Assembly: GCA_937934115.1 (NCBI GenBank) | Contig: CALHAH010000022.1 | Location: 1 to 64,000, forward strand | Source of the DNA: an uncultured Thermoanaerobaculum sp. | GTDB lineage: Bacteria; Acidobacteriota; Thermoanaerobaculia; Thermoanaerobaculales; Thermoanaerobaculaceae | DNA length: 64,000 bases | Reading direction: 5' to 3' | In this document: positions 46,719 to 54,926 of the stretch, in pieces | How positions within the stretch are numbered: position 1 is the stretch's first letter | How the letters are laid out: the number at the start of each line of letters is the position of its first letter | Program-made: the position numbers and the translations under genes | Notes under the pieces: generated by a model | What the model was told of the DNA's origin: nothing | Database searches by the model: none | What the model saw: the letters and a program-made list of their open reading frames with translations, nothing else

Positions 46719-47395
46719 GCCAGCGCGTTCCCCAAAAGCTTCGGGAAAGGGTGTCCCGGGACCTGCGCCCAGTGCGGCCAGTGGCAGCCCCCTCGGTGCG
46801 CCTCTTGTTGGTGATTCTTTGGGCGTGTGCCGCCCTCGTGGCGGTTCCCGCCGTGATGGGTTTGCGCTTTAACGCCCCGCGGCTGGGTTTCTGGTTACTT
46901 TGGGGCGCCACCGCGTGTGAAACAATAGCGGGGCTTTCTTTGATCTTTTTGGCGCTGCGGGAGGGTATTCCCGCTTGGGGTGCGCCGCGAGGAGTGTTGG
47001 TTTCGGCACTCTTAGGTGCTTGGGTGGTGCAGCTGGGCGTGGCGCTTTTCACCCACGCTCGCTGCCCCTGTCCGGCCATTGCCGGCATGGGTGACATGGC
47101 GTGCTTCACCACCGAAACGCTTCTGGGAATTCCCGCTTTGTTACTGACGCTTGTATTGGTAATAAGGGCCTACCCGCTGTCGCCGCCGCGAGCTGGGCTT
47201 TTTGGGGGGGTGGGTGCGGGCTTGCTGGCGGATGCGGTGCAGCATTTGGTTTGCCCGGTTTCCGACCTGCGCCACGTGCTGCTTTGGCATTTGGGAGCGG
47301 TGGCAGCGCTGGGGTTTTTGGGGCTTTTGTTTGGCTTTGCTTGGGAGGGTTTGCGACTGCGCCGCTTTCGGCGGGACATGGAGCAAGATCCGTGA
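46715..47395 (+). CDS. NrsF-like membrane anti-sigma factor (DUF1109)
   Basis: A 226-residue protein with a soluble N-terminus (about 25 residues) and six membrane helices. The conserved DUF1109/NrsF features are seen: a Cys-containing loop (ARCPCPAI) and HLVCPVSDLRHVLLWHLGAV near the C-terminus, where paired Cys residues are thought to sense redox stress in NrsF of Caulobacter. It probably sequesters the sigma factor encoded immediately upstream, with which it overlaps by four bases. The stop overlaps the hemH start (GTGA). Confidence 0.85.
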   Translation: MSQRVPQKLRERVSRDLRPVRPVAAPSVRLLLVILWACAALVAVPAVMGLRFNAPRLGFWLLWGATACETIAGLSLIFLALREGIPAWGAPRGVLVSALLGAWVVQLGVALFTHARCPCPAIAGMGDMACFTTETLLGIPALLLTLVLVIRAYPLSPPRAGLFGGVGAGLLADAVQHLVCPVSDLRHVLLWHLGAVAALGFLGLLFGFAWEGLRLRRFRRDMEQDP

Positions 47396-48417
47396 GCAAC
47401 GCCGCTTTTGCGCTTTTTCGCGGTCACAGCGAGAGGGTGGGGGTGCTTCTCGTAAACCTGGGGACGCCGACGGCGCCCACGCCACGAGCCCTTCGTCGCT
47501 ACCTCAGGGAGTTCCTTTCGGATCGCCGGGTGGTGGAGCTGCCGCGCTGGCAATGGGGGCCCATTCTTTACCTTTTTGTTTTAACCCTGCGTCCCCGGCG
47601 CTCGGCAGCGCTGTACCGCCGCATTTGGTGGCCGGAAGGTTCGCCGCTTTTGCTGATTTCCTTAAGGCAACGAAACGGTTTGGCTCAGCGCCTCGCCAGC
47701 ACCTTTGGTGACCGTGTGCACGTGGCTTTGGCCATGCGTTATGGACAGCCTTCCATTGCCCAGGGCCTTCGCGAGCTGACAGCGGCGGGGTGTGGCAAGC
47801 TTTTGATTTTTCCTTTGTACCCTCAGTACGCCTCCGCCACTACCGGCTCTAGCCTAGAAGCAGCATTTTCTGCCCTGGCGTCACTGCGCCTCATTCCGGA
47901 GTTGCGCACCGTGAATAGCTACTTTGATCACCCGGGCTACATTAGGGCTTTGGCGTCCTCGGTACAGGAAGTTTGGGAACGGCACGGGCGCTGCGACTAC
48001 GTGCTCTTTTCCTTTCACGGGATTCCTGAAAAAGGCGTGCTTGCAGGCGATCCTTACCCCCACCAGTGTCGGGCCACGGCTCAGCTGGTTGCTGACCAAC
48101 TCCGCCTGGCACCCCAGCAATGGGGTGTGGCGTTTCAATCCCGCTTTGGCAAGGAAAGGTGGGTGGAGCCGGAAACCATAGCTGTGGTCCGGGAGTTGGG
48201 TGCAAAGCGGATTTCCCGACTGGATGTACTGTGTCCCGGATTCGCGGCCGATTGCTTGGAAACCCTAGAAGAAATTGCCATCTCCAACCGGGAAGCGTTC
48301 GCGGCGGCAGGAGGCGGCCACTTCCGCTACATCCCCGCCCTCAACGACCGGCCTGACCACCTCCAAGCGTTGGCGGATATCGTGACCACCCATCTGCAGG
48401 GGTGGTTGTCCCGTTGA
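47392..48417 (+). CDS. hemH: Ferrochelatase
   Basis: A 341-residue enzyme that inserts ferrous iron into protoporphyrin (or coproporphyrin). Signatures: VGVLLVNLGTPTAPTPRALRRYLREFL at the N-terminus, the metal-binding His in FSFHGIPEKG, and the C-terminal PGFAADCLETLEEI with the conserved Glu. The GTG start overlaps the NrsF-like stop. Haem supply suits the many c-type cytochromes encoded from 50.7 kb onward. Its end is 38 bp from the convergent deacetylase-family gene. Confidence 0.93.
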   Translation: MSNAAFALFRGHSERVGVLLVNLGTPTAPTPRALRRYLREFLSDRRVVELPRWQWGPILYLFVLTLRPRRSAALYRRIWWPEGSPLLLISLRQRNGLAQRLASTFGDRVHVALAMRYGQPSIAQGLRELTAAGCGKLLIFPLYPQYASATTGSSLEAAFSALASLRLIPELRTVNSYFDHPGYIRALASSVQEVWERHGRCDYVLFSFHGIPEKGVLAGDPYPHQCRATAQLVADQLRLAPQQWGVAFQSRFGKERWVEPETIAVVRELGAKRISRLDVLCPGFAADCLETLEEIAISNREAFAAAGGGHFRYIPALNDRPDHLQALADIVTTHLQGWLSR

Positions 48418-48455
48418 CGGCACCTACAGACCAAGGCCTCGAGCCTGTGGGGTTG

Positions 48456-50288
48456 CTACGATTTGGCGTCGGAAAGGCAAAGCACCAACTGCTGACGCGC
48501 CTGCGTTTGGGTTTGCCGGTAAGCGGTGCTTTCTACTTGCTCGCAGAGCCGCGAAGACACGGGCAACACCATGGGGAAGGCGCCCCAATGTACGGGTTTG
48601 CCAGTGTGAGCATCTACAACCTTGCCCTCGTGGACGAGGCGGGAGGCTTCAGCTAAGGGCTTGTCTTGGAGGAGCTGGGAAAGGGCATCGAAAAGCGCGG
48701 CCTCTCGTGGGTTTAGGAAACTAGCATGCTTGCGGGCCAAGGCTGCCAAGTGAAAGTGCGAGGGGCGAAAGTAAAGTCCGTCCAAGCCCAATTTTTCGCA
48801 AAGCAAGACCAACCAGGCAAAAACCTCCGCCAACAAGCCTAAACCCGGGTGCGCCTGGCCGGGGAGGCGCGGCCGCTGGGGTGTGAACGAAGCCCGTGGG
48901 TTCTGCAGCAGCAGCCACTCCACGGCCAAAAGCTCAAACCCCGGGACCGCCCCGGAAGTACGGGCCAAGCGTAGCTCCATGAGTAACTCCCGTTTGTGGG
49001 GGTCGGCAAAGATGCGCAAGGTGTGCCCCAGAGGGTGGTCCAGTTCCAGCGTGACGGTGGGGCAAACAAAACCCTTGGCGCGAATTTGCTGGAGAAAGCC
49101 CATGCGTTCCAGCATCAGCTCCACACCCACCTGGGAAAAGGTGCCCAAAAACTTGCGCTCCACCGAGATTCCGGGAAGAATACCGGCCAAGTCTTCTTCC
49201 GTAAGTCCCCAAGAGTCATCCGTGGCTTCTTCTGCCAGGAAACCTGGCATTTGCCGCAGACGCGCCAGGGCCACCACCTCGTCGGCGGGAGGTTCGTAAA
49301 CGTCGCCGCTGAGCACCCAGGCGATGAAGCGAGCGGGGTAACGCCAGGCGTTTTCACCGTAGCCGCCACCCAAAAGCACGATGACCGGAACCTTGCGCTC
49401 CCGGAACGTGTTTAACACAAACTGGTCCCGGTCGAGAACACCCTCCGGGGAAATCCGCCAGTTGCCGAGAGCATCGTCGTGCGCCACGTCGCTGCCGGCT
49501 ACGTAGAACACCAGCTCGGGCTGGAAGTGCCGCAGTACGTGTTCCAAGGACTCCCGCACGGCGGCCAAGTACTGCCCATCGTCCACGCCACTGCCCAGGG
49601 CCAGGGAAAGCGAGGCTAGGGCTTCCGGCTCATCCCAGTGTTGATTGTGGATGGAAAGCGTGAACACCGAAGGGTCGTGCGCAAAAATTTCCCGCGTACC
49701 GTTCCCATCGTGGAGGTCCAAGTCCACCACGAGCACGTTCCCCCCAAACCCCCTTTGGCGTAGCCGCAGGATCGCCACGGCCATATCGTTGAAGACGCAG
49801 AAGCCTGCTCCCCGACGGCGCCCGGCGTGGTGAAAACCGCCCCCCAAATGCACCACCACCTGTTCCCCGCGGGCCACCAAGCGCGTGGCTTGAATGGTGC
49901 CACCCACCATCAAGCGTTGCAAAGCCAAGATCGTGTCGCGGTCCCCGGGATTAACCGGCACCCCAAGGATCGAAGTGAGGGTACTGGGGAGCTGGAGGCT
50001 CTCCAAATAAACGGGGTCGTGGGCCAGCAGGAGGTTTTTGAGGGCGGCGGGGAGAGGGCGGCTGAGCCCCTGGTTGGAAAGCAGCCTTTCCAACCGCAGG
50101 AACGCCACAATCTTCTCACCGCGGAGGGGATCCAGCGGCGCGCCCTGGATGCTTTGGCGATACGCGGGGTCAAAAACCAAAAACGGCGAGCGGTGGCCAA
50201 AACGGAGCGCCACAGCCCGCAAAAGCCTACGCACTCGTTGCAACATCGTAAATGGCAAATGGTGCGAGAACGCTTCAGGTTTATCCAT
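48456..50288 (-). CDS. Histone-deacetylase-family protein with an extra C-terminal domain
   Basis: A 610-residue protein. Residues about 30-350 are a class II/AcuC-like zinc deacetylase: HLGGGFHHAGRRRGAGFCVFNDMAVA, the zinc ligands Asp and His in DLDLHDGNGT, and Asp in VAGSDVAHDDALG. Residues about 350-610 have no domain I recognise (notable segment RPSHFHLAALARKHASFLNPREAALFDAL). Bacterial relatives deacetylate small molecules or proteins; the substrate here is unknown. I chose the ATG 50288 for its GAGGA site. The frame is open to 50600, so a longer N-terminus is possible. The 399-bp region 50289-50687 holds a cytochrome terminator and a 7-bp hairpin (50401-50422), but no gene I can support. 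Confidence 0.8.
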   Translation of the reverse strand: MDKPEAFSHHLPFTMLQRVRRLLRAVALRFGHRSPFLVFDPAYRQSIQGAPLDPLRGEKIVAFLRLERLLSNQGLSRPLPAALKNLLLAHDPVYLESLQLPSTLTSILGVPVNPGDRDTILALQRLMVGGTIQATRLVARGEQVVVHLGGGFHHAGRRRGAGFCVFNDMAVAILRLRQRGFGGNVLVVDLDLHDGNGTREIFAHDPSVFTLSIHNQHWDEPEALASLSLALGSGVDDGQYLAAVRESLEHVLRHFQPELVFYVAGSDVAHDDALGNWRISPEGVLDRDQFVLNTFRERKVPVIVLLGGGYGENAWRYPARFIAWVLSGDVYEPPADEVVALARLRQMPGFLAEEATDDSWGLTEEDLAGILPGISVERKFLGTFSQVGVELMLERMGFLQQIRAKGFVCPTVTLELDHPLGHTLRIFADPHKRELLMELRLARTSGAVPGFELLAVEWLLLQNPRASFTPQRPRLPGQAHPGLGLLAEVFAWLVLLCEKLGLDGLYFRPSHFHLAALARKHASFLNPREAALFDALSQLLQDKPLAEASRLVHEGKVVDAHTGKPVHWGAFPMVLPVSSRLCEQVESTAYRQTQTQARQQLVLCLSDAKS

Positions 50289-50637
50289 GGATCCTCTGCG
50301 CCTTTTCTGGGCCCTGGGGCGTGTTTTGTACCTCGTACTCACCAACTGCCCCAAGCCAGCATACAACGCAGCGTGGCCAGTTTTTCCGCCTCCTTCTGCG
50401 AGGTGTTCGAAAGCAAACACCTTGAAGCGGAAGCAACGCGTGGGCGCCCGACTCACCTCAAACACCGTTGGAACCAGGAGACTGTCGCAAAACAGGAGAA
50501 AAGTTCGGGCCCCCAAGAGCTCCGTTTTCGCCAAAGCACCAAAGGGGTCGCCTTCACCACCACGAGAACAAACAACCGGACCGTAAGTGTCATCGTGCAA
50601 AAAACCTTAACACCCCAGGGGCAAAGCCTCACCCTGC

Positions 50638-50667
50638 AAAAAAAGGCCAGGGAACCCCCTGGCCTTT
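50638..50667 (-). terminator. Intrinsic terminator of the tetrahaem cytochrome gene
   Basis: A perfect 11-bp stem AAAGGCCAGGG / CCCTGGCCTTT with a 4-nt loop (50642-50667), followed on the minus strand by a T-run (plus-strand A residues from 50638). It lies 20 bp after the cytochrome stop. Confidence 0.85.
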
Positions 50668-50687
50668 GCCTGGTTTTTATTTGGGAG

Positions 50688-51068
50688 CTACTTCTTATGA
50701 CACTCAGCGCACTTGACGGGCCCTTTGGCTTCCTTCTTGTGGCAGTCAATGCAAAGCTTGTGGAAGGGGTTTTTCCCTAAAGACATTTCCCGCATGGAAA
50801 GTGTTTCCGGCTTTTCCGGATCCAAATGGCACTTGAAGCACGGCACCACTTGTATTGAGGAATCAGCCTTAAGATTTTCGTGGTTATGGTGGCACGTGCT
50901 GCATGCGTACTTTTCAGCGTGAGCCTTGTGCGTCAAAACCACCGGGGCTTGCTTCTTTTGCGCTTTATCAATGGTCACGGTTTCTGGAATCTGCACCGCC
51001 ACCGCTAAGCCTGCCAGAACAGACGCCGCCACCAGGCTTAAAACAAACCGACGCTTTGTGGTCATCAT
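50688..51068 (-). CDS. Small tetrahaem cytochrome c (class III/c7-like)
   Basis: A 126-residue exported cytochrome with a signal peptide (about 1-25) and four CxxCH haem sites: CSTCH, CFKCH, CIDCH and CAECH. Additional His residues (HKAHAEKYACSTCHHNHE) can supply distal ligands, as in cytochrome c3/c7. It is a likely soluble periplasmic electron carrier. Two adjacent ATG codons (51068 and 51065) follow GGGAGGG, and either may be the start. An extended -10 lies just upstream. It may serve the multihaem operon encoded 4 kb away. Confidence 0.88.
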   Translation of the reverse strand: MMTTKRRFVLSLVAASVLAGLAVAVQIPETVTIDKAQKKQAPVVLTHKAHAEKYACSTCHHNHENLKADSSIQVVPCFKCHLDPEKPETLSMREMSLGKNPFHKLCIDCHKKEAKGPVKCAECHKK

Positions 51069-51087
51069 CACCCTCCCTTCGTCGTTT

Positions 51088-51096
51088 AATATAGCA
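51088..51096 (-). promoter_or_regulatory. Extended -10 promoter of the tetrahaem cytochrome
   Basis: Minus-strand TGC-TATATT (51096-51088) matches the TGn-TATAAT extended -10 form. Transcription would start near 51081, only a few bases before the Shine-Dalgarno sequence. No -35 is needed with this type. Confidence 0.45.
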
Positions 51097-51123
51097 TGAC
51101 CACGGGGACAATGTGGAGAGCGA

Positions 51124-51813
51124 ATGTCAAAGGAAGGTGAGCACCATCACTGGAGGGGGCGTTGGGCGTGGCCGCACAGTTGGGAAGAAGCAGAGGGCTT
51201 TTTGAAGAGGATTGCCATGGAGGTTCGCGAGGAGCCGCTGCCATGGGCACCCCACTGGTTGGTTGGGGTGGATGTGGCGTACGGCGTGACGCGCGCCTTT
51301 GCCGGCGTGGCGGCTTACGATTTGGAAAAAGCTTCCGTTGCCGCTTCTTGGGTGGTCCCTGGTGTACCACCTTGGCCTTACCGGCCGGGATTTTTCTTTC
51401 TCCGGGAGGCACCCTTGGTGCTGGCGGCTCTAAAAGGTTTGCCGAAAAGGTCGGTGGTGGTCCTCCACGGTCATGGGCGTGCCCATCCCCTGCGGGCCGG
51501 GCTTGCCTCCGTGGTGGGGGTCTTACTTGAGCTCCCGACCATTGGATGCGCCGGCTCGCTTCTTTGCGGAGAAGCGACGGAACCGGGAGCAGCAGCTGGA
51601 AGCTGGAGCCCGATTTGGTGGGAAAAAAGACGGGTGGGTGCCTGGGTGCGAACCAAGGCTGGGGTAAAACCGGTGGTGGTTTCCGTGGGTCACGGGATCC
51701 GCTTGCAGGAGGCGGTGCACCTGGTAAGCACCGCCAGCGTGTACCGTCTTCCCCAGCCGTTACGGGAAGCGGACCGCCTAGCCCGGCAGGTCATGAGGAG
51801 CTGCGGCGGGTAA
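51124..51813 (+). CDS. Endonuclease V-like protein with altered catalytic site
   Basis: A 229-residue member of the endonuclease V family, which nicks DNA or RNA near deaminated purines. The fold signatures are present: GVDVAY (Asp50), YRPGFFFLREAP (Glu95), HGHGRAHP and VSVGHGIRL (His190). The third catalytic acid, normally Asp in VDGHG, is His115 (VLHGHGRAHP), and the Lys normally found after the following strand is absent (GCAGSLLCGE). Three-metal-ligand chemistry is therefore probably impaired, and it may only bind inosine-containing nucleic acid. The ATG is chosen by GGAGAG upstream. Confidence 0.75.
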   Translation: MSKEGEHHHWRGRWAWPHSWEEAEGFLKRIAMEVREEPLPWAPHWLVGVDVAYGVTRAFAGVAAYDLEKASVAASWVVPGVPPWPYRPGFFFLREAPLVLAALKGLPKRSVVVLHGHGRAHPLRAGLASVVGVLLELPTIGCAGSLLCGEATEPGAAAGSWSPIWWEKRRVGAWVRTKAGVKPVVVSVGHGIRLQEAVHLVSTASVYRLPQPLREADRLARQVMRSCGG

Positions 51814-51827
51814 GGGTCGGGGAACCT

Positions 51828-51857
51828 TTGCTCCAGGATACGCCAGTGACGTAAAAT
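51828..51857 (+). promoter_or_regulatory. Promoter of the kinase/NtrC gene pair
   Basis: TTGCTC (51828-51833), 18 bp, then TAAAAT (51852-51857), which ends 6 nt before the ATG at 51864. This implies a leaderless mRNA or one with an extremely short leader. Confidence 0.45.
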
Positions 51858-51863
51858 TAGGTG

Positions 51864-52910
51864 ATGGTCAAAAAAGGCGTAGCTGCGGTGGAGGAGGGGG
51901 TGCTTGCGCTCCTTTACGATGCTGTTCGTTGTTTGCCCGCGGGTCTGATCGTGGTGAGCGAAGACGGCAGAATTGTGTTTTGCAACGAAAAAGCCGACGC
52001 CATCCGTGGTGTGGGAGAACGATTGGGACGGCCTGTAGCCGAGTGCCATCCAGCCCGTTCGTTGCCGGCTTTGGAAGCGCTTTTGCACCGCTTCCGCGAC
52101 GCTCCGCCCGACCGTGACCACCCGGTGGTGGTGGAACGCGGGGAGAAATGGGAGGTTCTTTACCAACGCATCACCGGTGAGGATGGCAGGTTCCGAGGCG
52201 TGGTGTGGTTGGCCCACGATATTTCTCGGCACAAGCTTATACAGCAGCAACTCTTGCACCACGAGCGTATGGCGGGCTTGGGGAGCATGGCCGCGCGGCT
52301 GGCTCACGACATCAAAAACCCTTTGAACGTGGTAGCGGGTGCCGCCCACAACCTCAGGGGACTGGTTAGCGATCCGCTGGCACAGGAAATGGTTGCGCTC
52401 ATCGAAACCCAGGTGCGGCGCCTGGAGGAGCTTTTGATGCAACTGCGAGAGATCACCCGTCCCCTAAAACCTCGCTTTGGCCAGGTGCGCGTGAACGAGT
52501 TTTTCCAGGAGTTCATGGGGAAGCAACCGCCGCAGATCCGCAAACAGGTGGAGCTCCTACCCTTGGATGAGGAGGCGGTGGTGCGTTTGGACCCGCAACT
52601 TCTAGGTCGCTTTCTGGACAACGCCCTCGCCAACGCTCTCCACCACTCGCCCCGGGTTGTGGTGCGTCTTCAACTGGCCACCGAGCCGGAAGGGGAGTGG
52701 CTCGTGGTCAGCGTGCGCGACTTTGGCCCGGGCTTTCCCCAGGAGGTGCTGGAGCGGCTTTTTCAGCCTTTCGTTTCCACCCGACCTGATGGTTTGGGGT
52801 TGGGTCTCACCATCATGCGGGAAATTTGCGTGCTGCACGGTGGGGACCTTAAGGTGGAGAACCACCCCGAAGGCGGGGCAGTGGTCACCGGCCGGTTTGC
52901 TACCCGATGA
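51864..52910 (+). CDS. Soluble NtrB-like PAS sensor histidine kinase
   Basis: A 348-residue cytoplasmic kinase with no membrane segment. PAS domain about 15-125 ([23 protein letters not shown], then a Cys-His-Pro at AECHPARS), HisKA with the phospho-acceptor His about 147 ([15 protein letters not shown]), and a HATPase domain with [11 protein letters not shown] and [12 protein letters not shown]. It overlaps the NtrC-type gene (ATGA) and is surely its partner. The CHP stretch in the PAS domain resembles PAS domains of hemerythrin-linked DUF438 proteins; a haem or metal cofactor is a guess. The signal could be nitrogen oxide or redox state. Confidence 0.9.
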   Translation: MVKKGVAAVEEGVLALLYDAVRCLPAGLIVVSEDGRIVFCNEKADAIRGVGERLGRPVAECHPARSLPALEALLHRFRDAPPDRDHPVVVERGEKWEVLYQRITGEDGRFRGVVWLAHDISRHKLIQQQLLHHERMAGLGSMAARLAHDIKNPLNVVAGAAHNLRGLVSDPLAQEMVALIETQVRRLEELLMQLREITRPLKPRFGQVRVNEFFQEFMGKQPPQIRKQVELLPLDEEAVVRLDPQLLGRFLDNALANALHHSPRVVVRLQLATEPEGEWLVVSVRDFGPGFPQEVLERLFQPFVSTRPDGLGLGLTIMREICVLHGGDLKVENHPEGGAVVTGRFATR

Positions 52911-54247
52911 CGAATCAAGGCCGAGTTTTCCTCGTGGAAGATGAAGCCGCCGCTGTCCGGGTCACACAGCTGGCCTTAGAACGGGCCGGCTTCGAAGTCC
53001 TGGCCTGTGGGGATGCCGCCGCGGCGCTGCGCCGCTTCGACGAGGTGACCCCGGACGTGGTGGTGGCAGATTACCTTTTGCCTGGCCTTTCTGGACTTGA
53101 GCTCTTGCGGTACGTAAACCGACGAGCCCCTGATGTGCCGGTGGTCCTCATTACCGGCCACGGCAGTGAGAAGCTGGCGGTGGAAGCGCTCAAGCTGGGT
53201 GCCTATTCCTACCTCCCCAAGCCGTTGGATTTCGAAGAGCTGGTGCTGGTTCTCCGTCGCGCGGTGGAGGTGAAGAGGCTGCGGGAGGAAAGCCGTCGGG
53301 TACAGCTGGAGAGCGCCACCGCGGAGCTGGTGGGCCGCTCGCAAGCCTTAGCAGAGGTGCGCCAGCTGATCGCCGACTTGGCTCCCACTGAGGTGACCGT
53401 GCTCATCTTGGGTGAAACCGGAACCGGCAAGGAACTGGTGGCCCGCGCCATCCATCGCGGTTCTCGACGCGCCCGCGGCCGCTTCGTGGCCGTGAACTGC
53501 GCTGCTATCCCGGAAACCCTTCTGGAAGCAGAACTTTTTGGCTATGTGAAGGGTGCCTTTACGGGTGCCGAGGCGCGTCGCGAAGGCAAGTTTGTGGCGG
53601 CCTCCGGTGGCACTTTGTTTTTAGATGAAGTGGGGGAGCTACCCCTTTCCCTGCAGCCTAAGCTTTTACGGGCACTGGAGGAAAAAGAAGTAACGCCACT
53701 GGGCTCCGACCGATCTGTGGCTGTGGACGTGCGTCTGGTGGCCGCCACCAACCGCGATTTGCAGGCTTTGGTCAAAGAGGGCAAATTCCGCCCCGACTTG
53801 TACTTCCGCCTCAACGTCGTGCCCATAAAGCTTGCGCCTTTGCGGGAGCGGCGGGAGGATATTGAGCCTCTGGTGCAGTACCTTTTGCCCCGCATAGCCG
53901 CCCGTCACGGAAAGCCCATCCGTGACGTGGAGCCGGGGCTTTACGCGTGGCTGGCTGCCCAGGAGTGGCCGGGGAACGTTCGCGAGTTGGAAAACACCTT
54001 AGAACGCTTGGTGGTTCTTGCCGCTGATGGCGTCTTGCGTCCCCCTGCGGGTGCGAAGGGCGTGCTTTTGCCCTTTTATGAGGAAAAGGAGCGCGTGCTG
54101 GCGGCGTTTGAAAGGGAATACCTGCGTTTCGGCCTGAAGATGGTGGCGGGAAACCTTTCAGAGCTTTCTCGGCGCTCGGGGATTTCTCCCAGGCACCTCT
54201 ACAACCTCCTGCGAAAGCACGGCTTACACCAGGAAAAAAGCGACTAA
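52907..54247 (+). CDS. NtrC-family sigma54-dependent response regulator
   Basis: A 446-residue enhancer-binding protein: receiver (1-120; Asp about 54 in [10 protein letters not shown], Lys in YLPKPLD), AAA+ domain (about 140-375) with Walker A GETGTGKE, an intact GAFTGA loop, Walker [14 protein letters not shown] and the arginine-finger region [13 protein letters not shown], and a C-terminal Fis-type helix-turn-helix ([24 protein letters not shown]). Unlike the AAA+ gene at 4588, every activator motif is intact. It should drive the sigma54 promoter 200 bp downstream, binding the two palindromes there. Confidence 0.95.
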   Translation: MTNQGRVFLVEDEAAAVRVTQLALERAGFEVLACGDAAAALRRFDEVTPDVVVADYLLPGLSGLELLRYVNRRAPDVPVVLITGHGSEKLAVEALKLGAYSYLPKPLDFEELVLVLRRAVEVKRLREESRRVQLESATAELVGRSQALAEVRQLIADLAPTEVTVLILGETGTGKELVARAIHRGSRRARGRFVAVNCAAIPETLLEAELFGYVKGAFTGAEARREGKFVAASGGTLFLDEVGELPLSLQPKLLRALEEKEVTPLGSDRSVAVDVRLVAATNRDLQALVKEGKFRPDLYFRLNVVPIKLAPLRERREDIEPLVQYLLPRIAARHGKPIRDVEPGLYAWLAAQEWPGNVRELENTLERLVVLAADGVLRPPAGAKGVLLPFYEEKERVLAAFEREYLRFGLKMVAGNLSELSRRSGISPRHLYNLLRKHGLHQEKSD

Positions 54248-54276
54248 CGCGCGAGCTTTTGCCCCGCGCCAAAATC

Positions 54277-54292
54277 CGGCATTGTTTTGCCG
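54277..54292. promoter_or_regulatory. Distal enhancer palindrome (site 1)
   Basis: CGGCA-TTGTTT-TGCCG, a perfect 5+5 bp inverted repeat with a 6-bp spacer. Same form as site 2, whose start lies 74 bp (about seven helical turns) downstream. Its centre is about 185 bp upstream of the predicted start of the sigma54 transcript. Probable binding site for the adjacent NtrC-type protein. Confidence 0.6.
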
Positions 54293-54350
54293 TTTTCCAA
54301 GATGTCTATGTTCTTTTTTGTCAGAACCTTACGAAACATAACCAAGTGTT

Positions 54351-54366
54351 CGGCAATGGAATGCCG
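54351..54366. promoter_or_regulatory. Proximal enhancer palindrome (site 2)
   Basis: CGGCA-ATGGAA-TGCCG, extended by one more pair (T...A) to a 6-bp arm. Same arms and spacer length as site 1, centred about 110 bp upstream of the predicted transcription start, a typical activator distance for sigma54 promoters. Confidence 0.65.
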
Positions 54367-54442
54367 AGGGCACCATGCCTCCGCGGCGTCGTCACCAGAG
54401 TTAAGCTGTTGCCAAAGCGTGACATGTCGTCTTTTATGTATC

Positions 54443-54458
54443 TGGCATGCCTTTTGCT
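54443..54458 (+). promoter_or_regulatory. Sigma54 (-24/-12) promoter of the respiratory operon
   Basis: TGGCATG-CCTT-TTGCT matches the sigma54 consensus TGGCACG-N4-TTGCW in all but one base. GG (54444-54445) and GC (54456-54457) are spaced correctly. Transcription would start near 54469, and the Rieske gene has GGGAGG at 54470-54475 and ATG at 54480. Confidence 0.8.
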
Positions 54459-54479
54459 TCCAGACTTGCGGGAGGTGCT

Positions 54480-54923
54480 ATGGCCGAGAGGGATCGTCGG
54501 GAGTTTCTGGTAAACCTCATCTTGGGTTTGTCTGTGGTCCCAGGTTTTGCCTTGGCAGCTCGGCATGTGTTGCGCTACCTCGTACCGCCGGAAGCCCAGC
54601 GGAAAACCGAGGTGCGCCTCACGCGGCTGGCCGATTTGCCTGTGGGTGGCGGCCGGGAATTCAAGGGGGTTTTGGGCAACGACTTGATTGTCGCGCGTTT
54701 GCCTTCCGGGGACGTTAGGGTCTTTTCCTCTATTTGCACACACTTGGGTTGCCACGTGCAATGGGATCAGGTGGCGGGAAACTTCCTGTGCCCATGCCAT
54801 CTGGCGCGGTTTGACACGGAAGGTAAGGTGCTGGGCGGTCCCCCCCCCGCGCCCCTACCGTCGTTTCCGGTGCGCGTGAGCGGGCAGGACGTGTACGTGA
54901 CGGTGCCGGTAAAGGAGGGGTAA
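54480..54923 (+). CDS. Rieske iron-sulfur protein
   Basis: A 147-residue Rieske protein with an RR-containing N-terminus (RDRREFL, possibly a Tat substrate), one membrane anchor helix (about 10-30) and the [2Fe-2S] ligands Cys86-Thr-His88...Cys91 and Cys104-Pro-Cys106-His107. It accepts electrons from quinol at the Qo site of cytochrome b, encoded 3 nt downstream. I chose ATG 54480 because it has GGGAGG and starts the anchor. First gene of the sigma54 operon. Confidence 0.93.
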   Translation: MAERDRREFLVNLILGLSVVPGFALAARHVLRYLVPPEAQRKTEVRLTRLADLPVGGGREFKGVLGNDLIVARLPSGDVRVFSSICTHLGCHVQWDQVAGNFLCPCHLARFDTEGKVLGGPPPAPLPSFPVRVSGQDVYVTVPVKEG

Positions 54924-54926
54924 GGC

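Noticed and set aside
50289..50600. Longer N-terminus for the deacetylase-family protein
   Set aside because: The frame is open to 50600, but the added residues lack deacetylase similarity and the ATG at 50288 has a good GAGGA site. Kept only as an alternative.
49827..50780. A plus-strand open frame of 317 codons over the deacetylase 5' half and the gap
   Set aside because: Overlaps the supported minus-strand gene and a strong terminator, with no recognised features.
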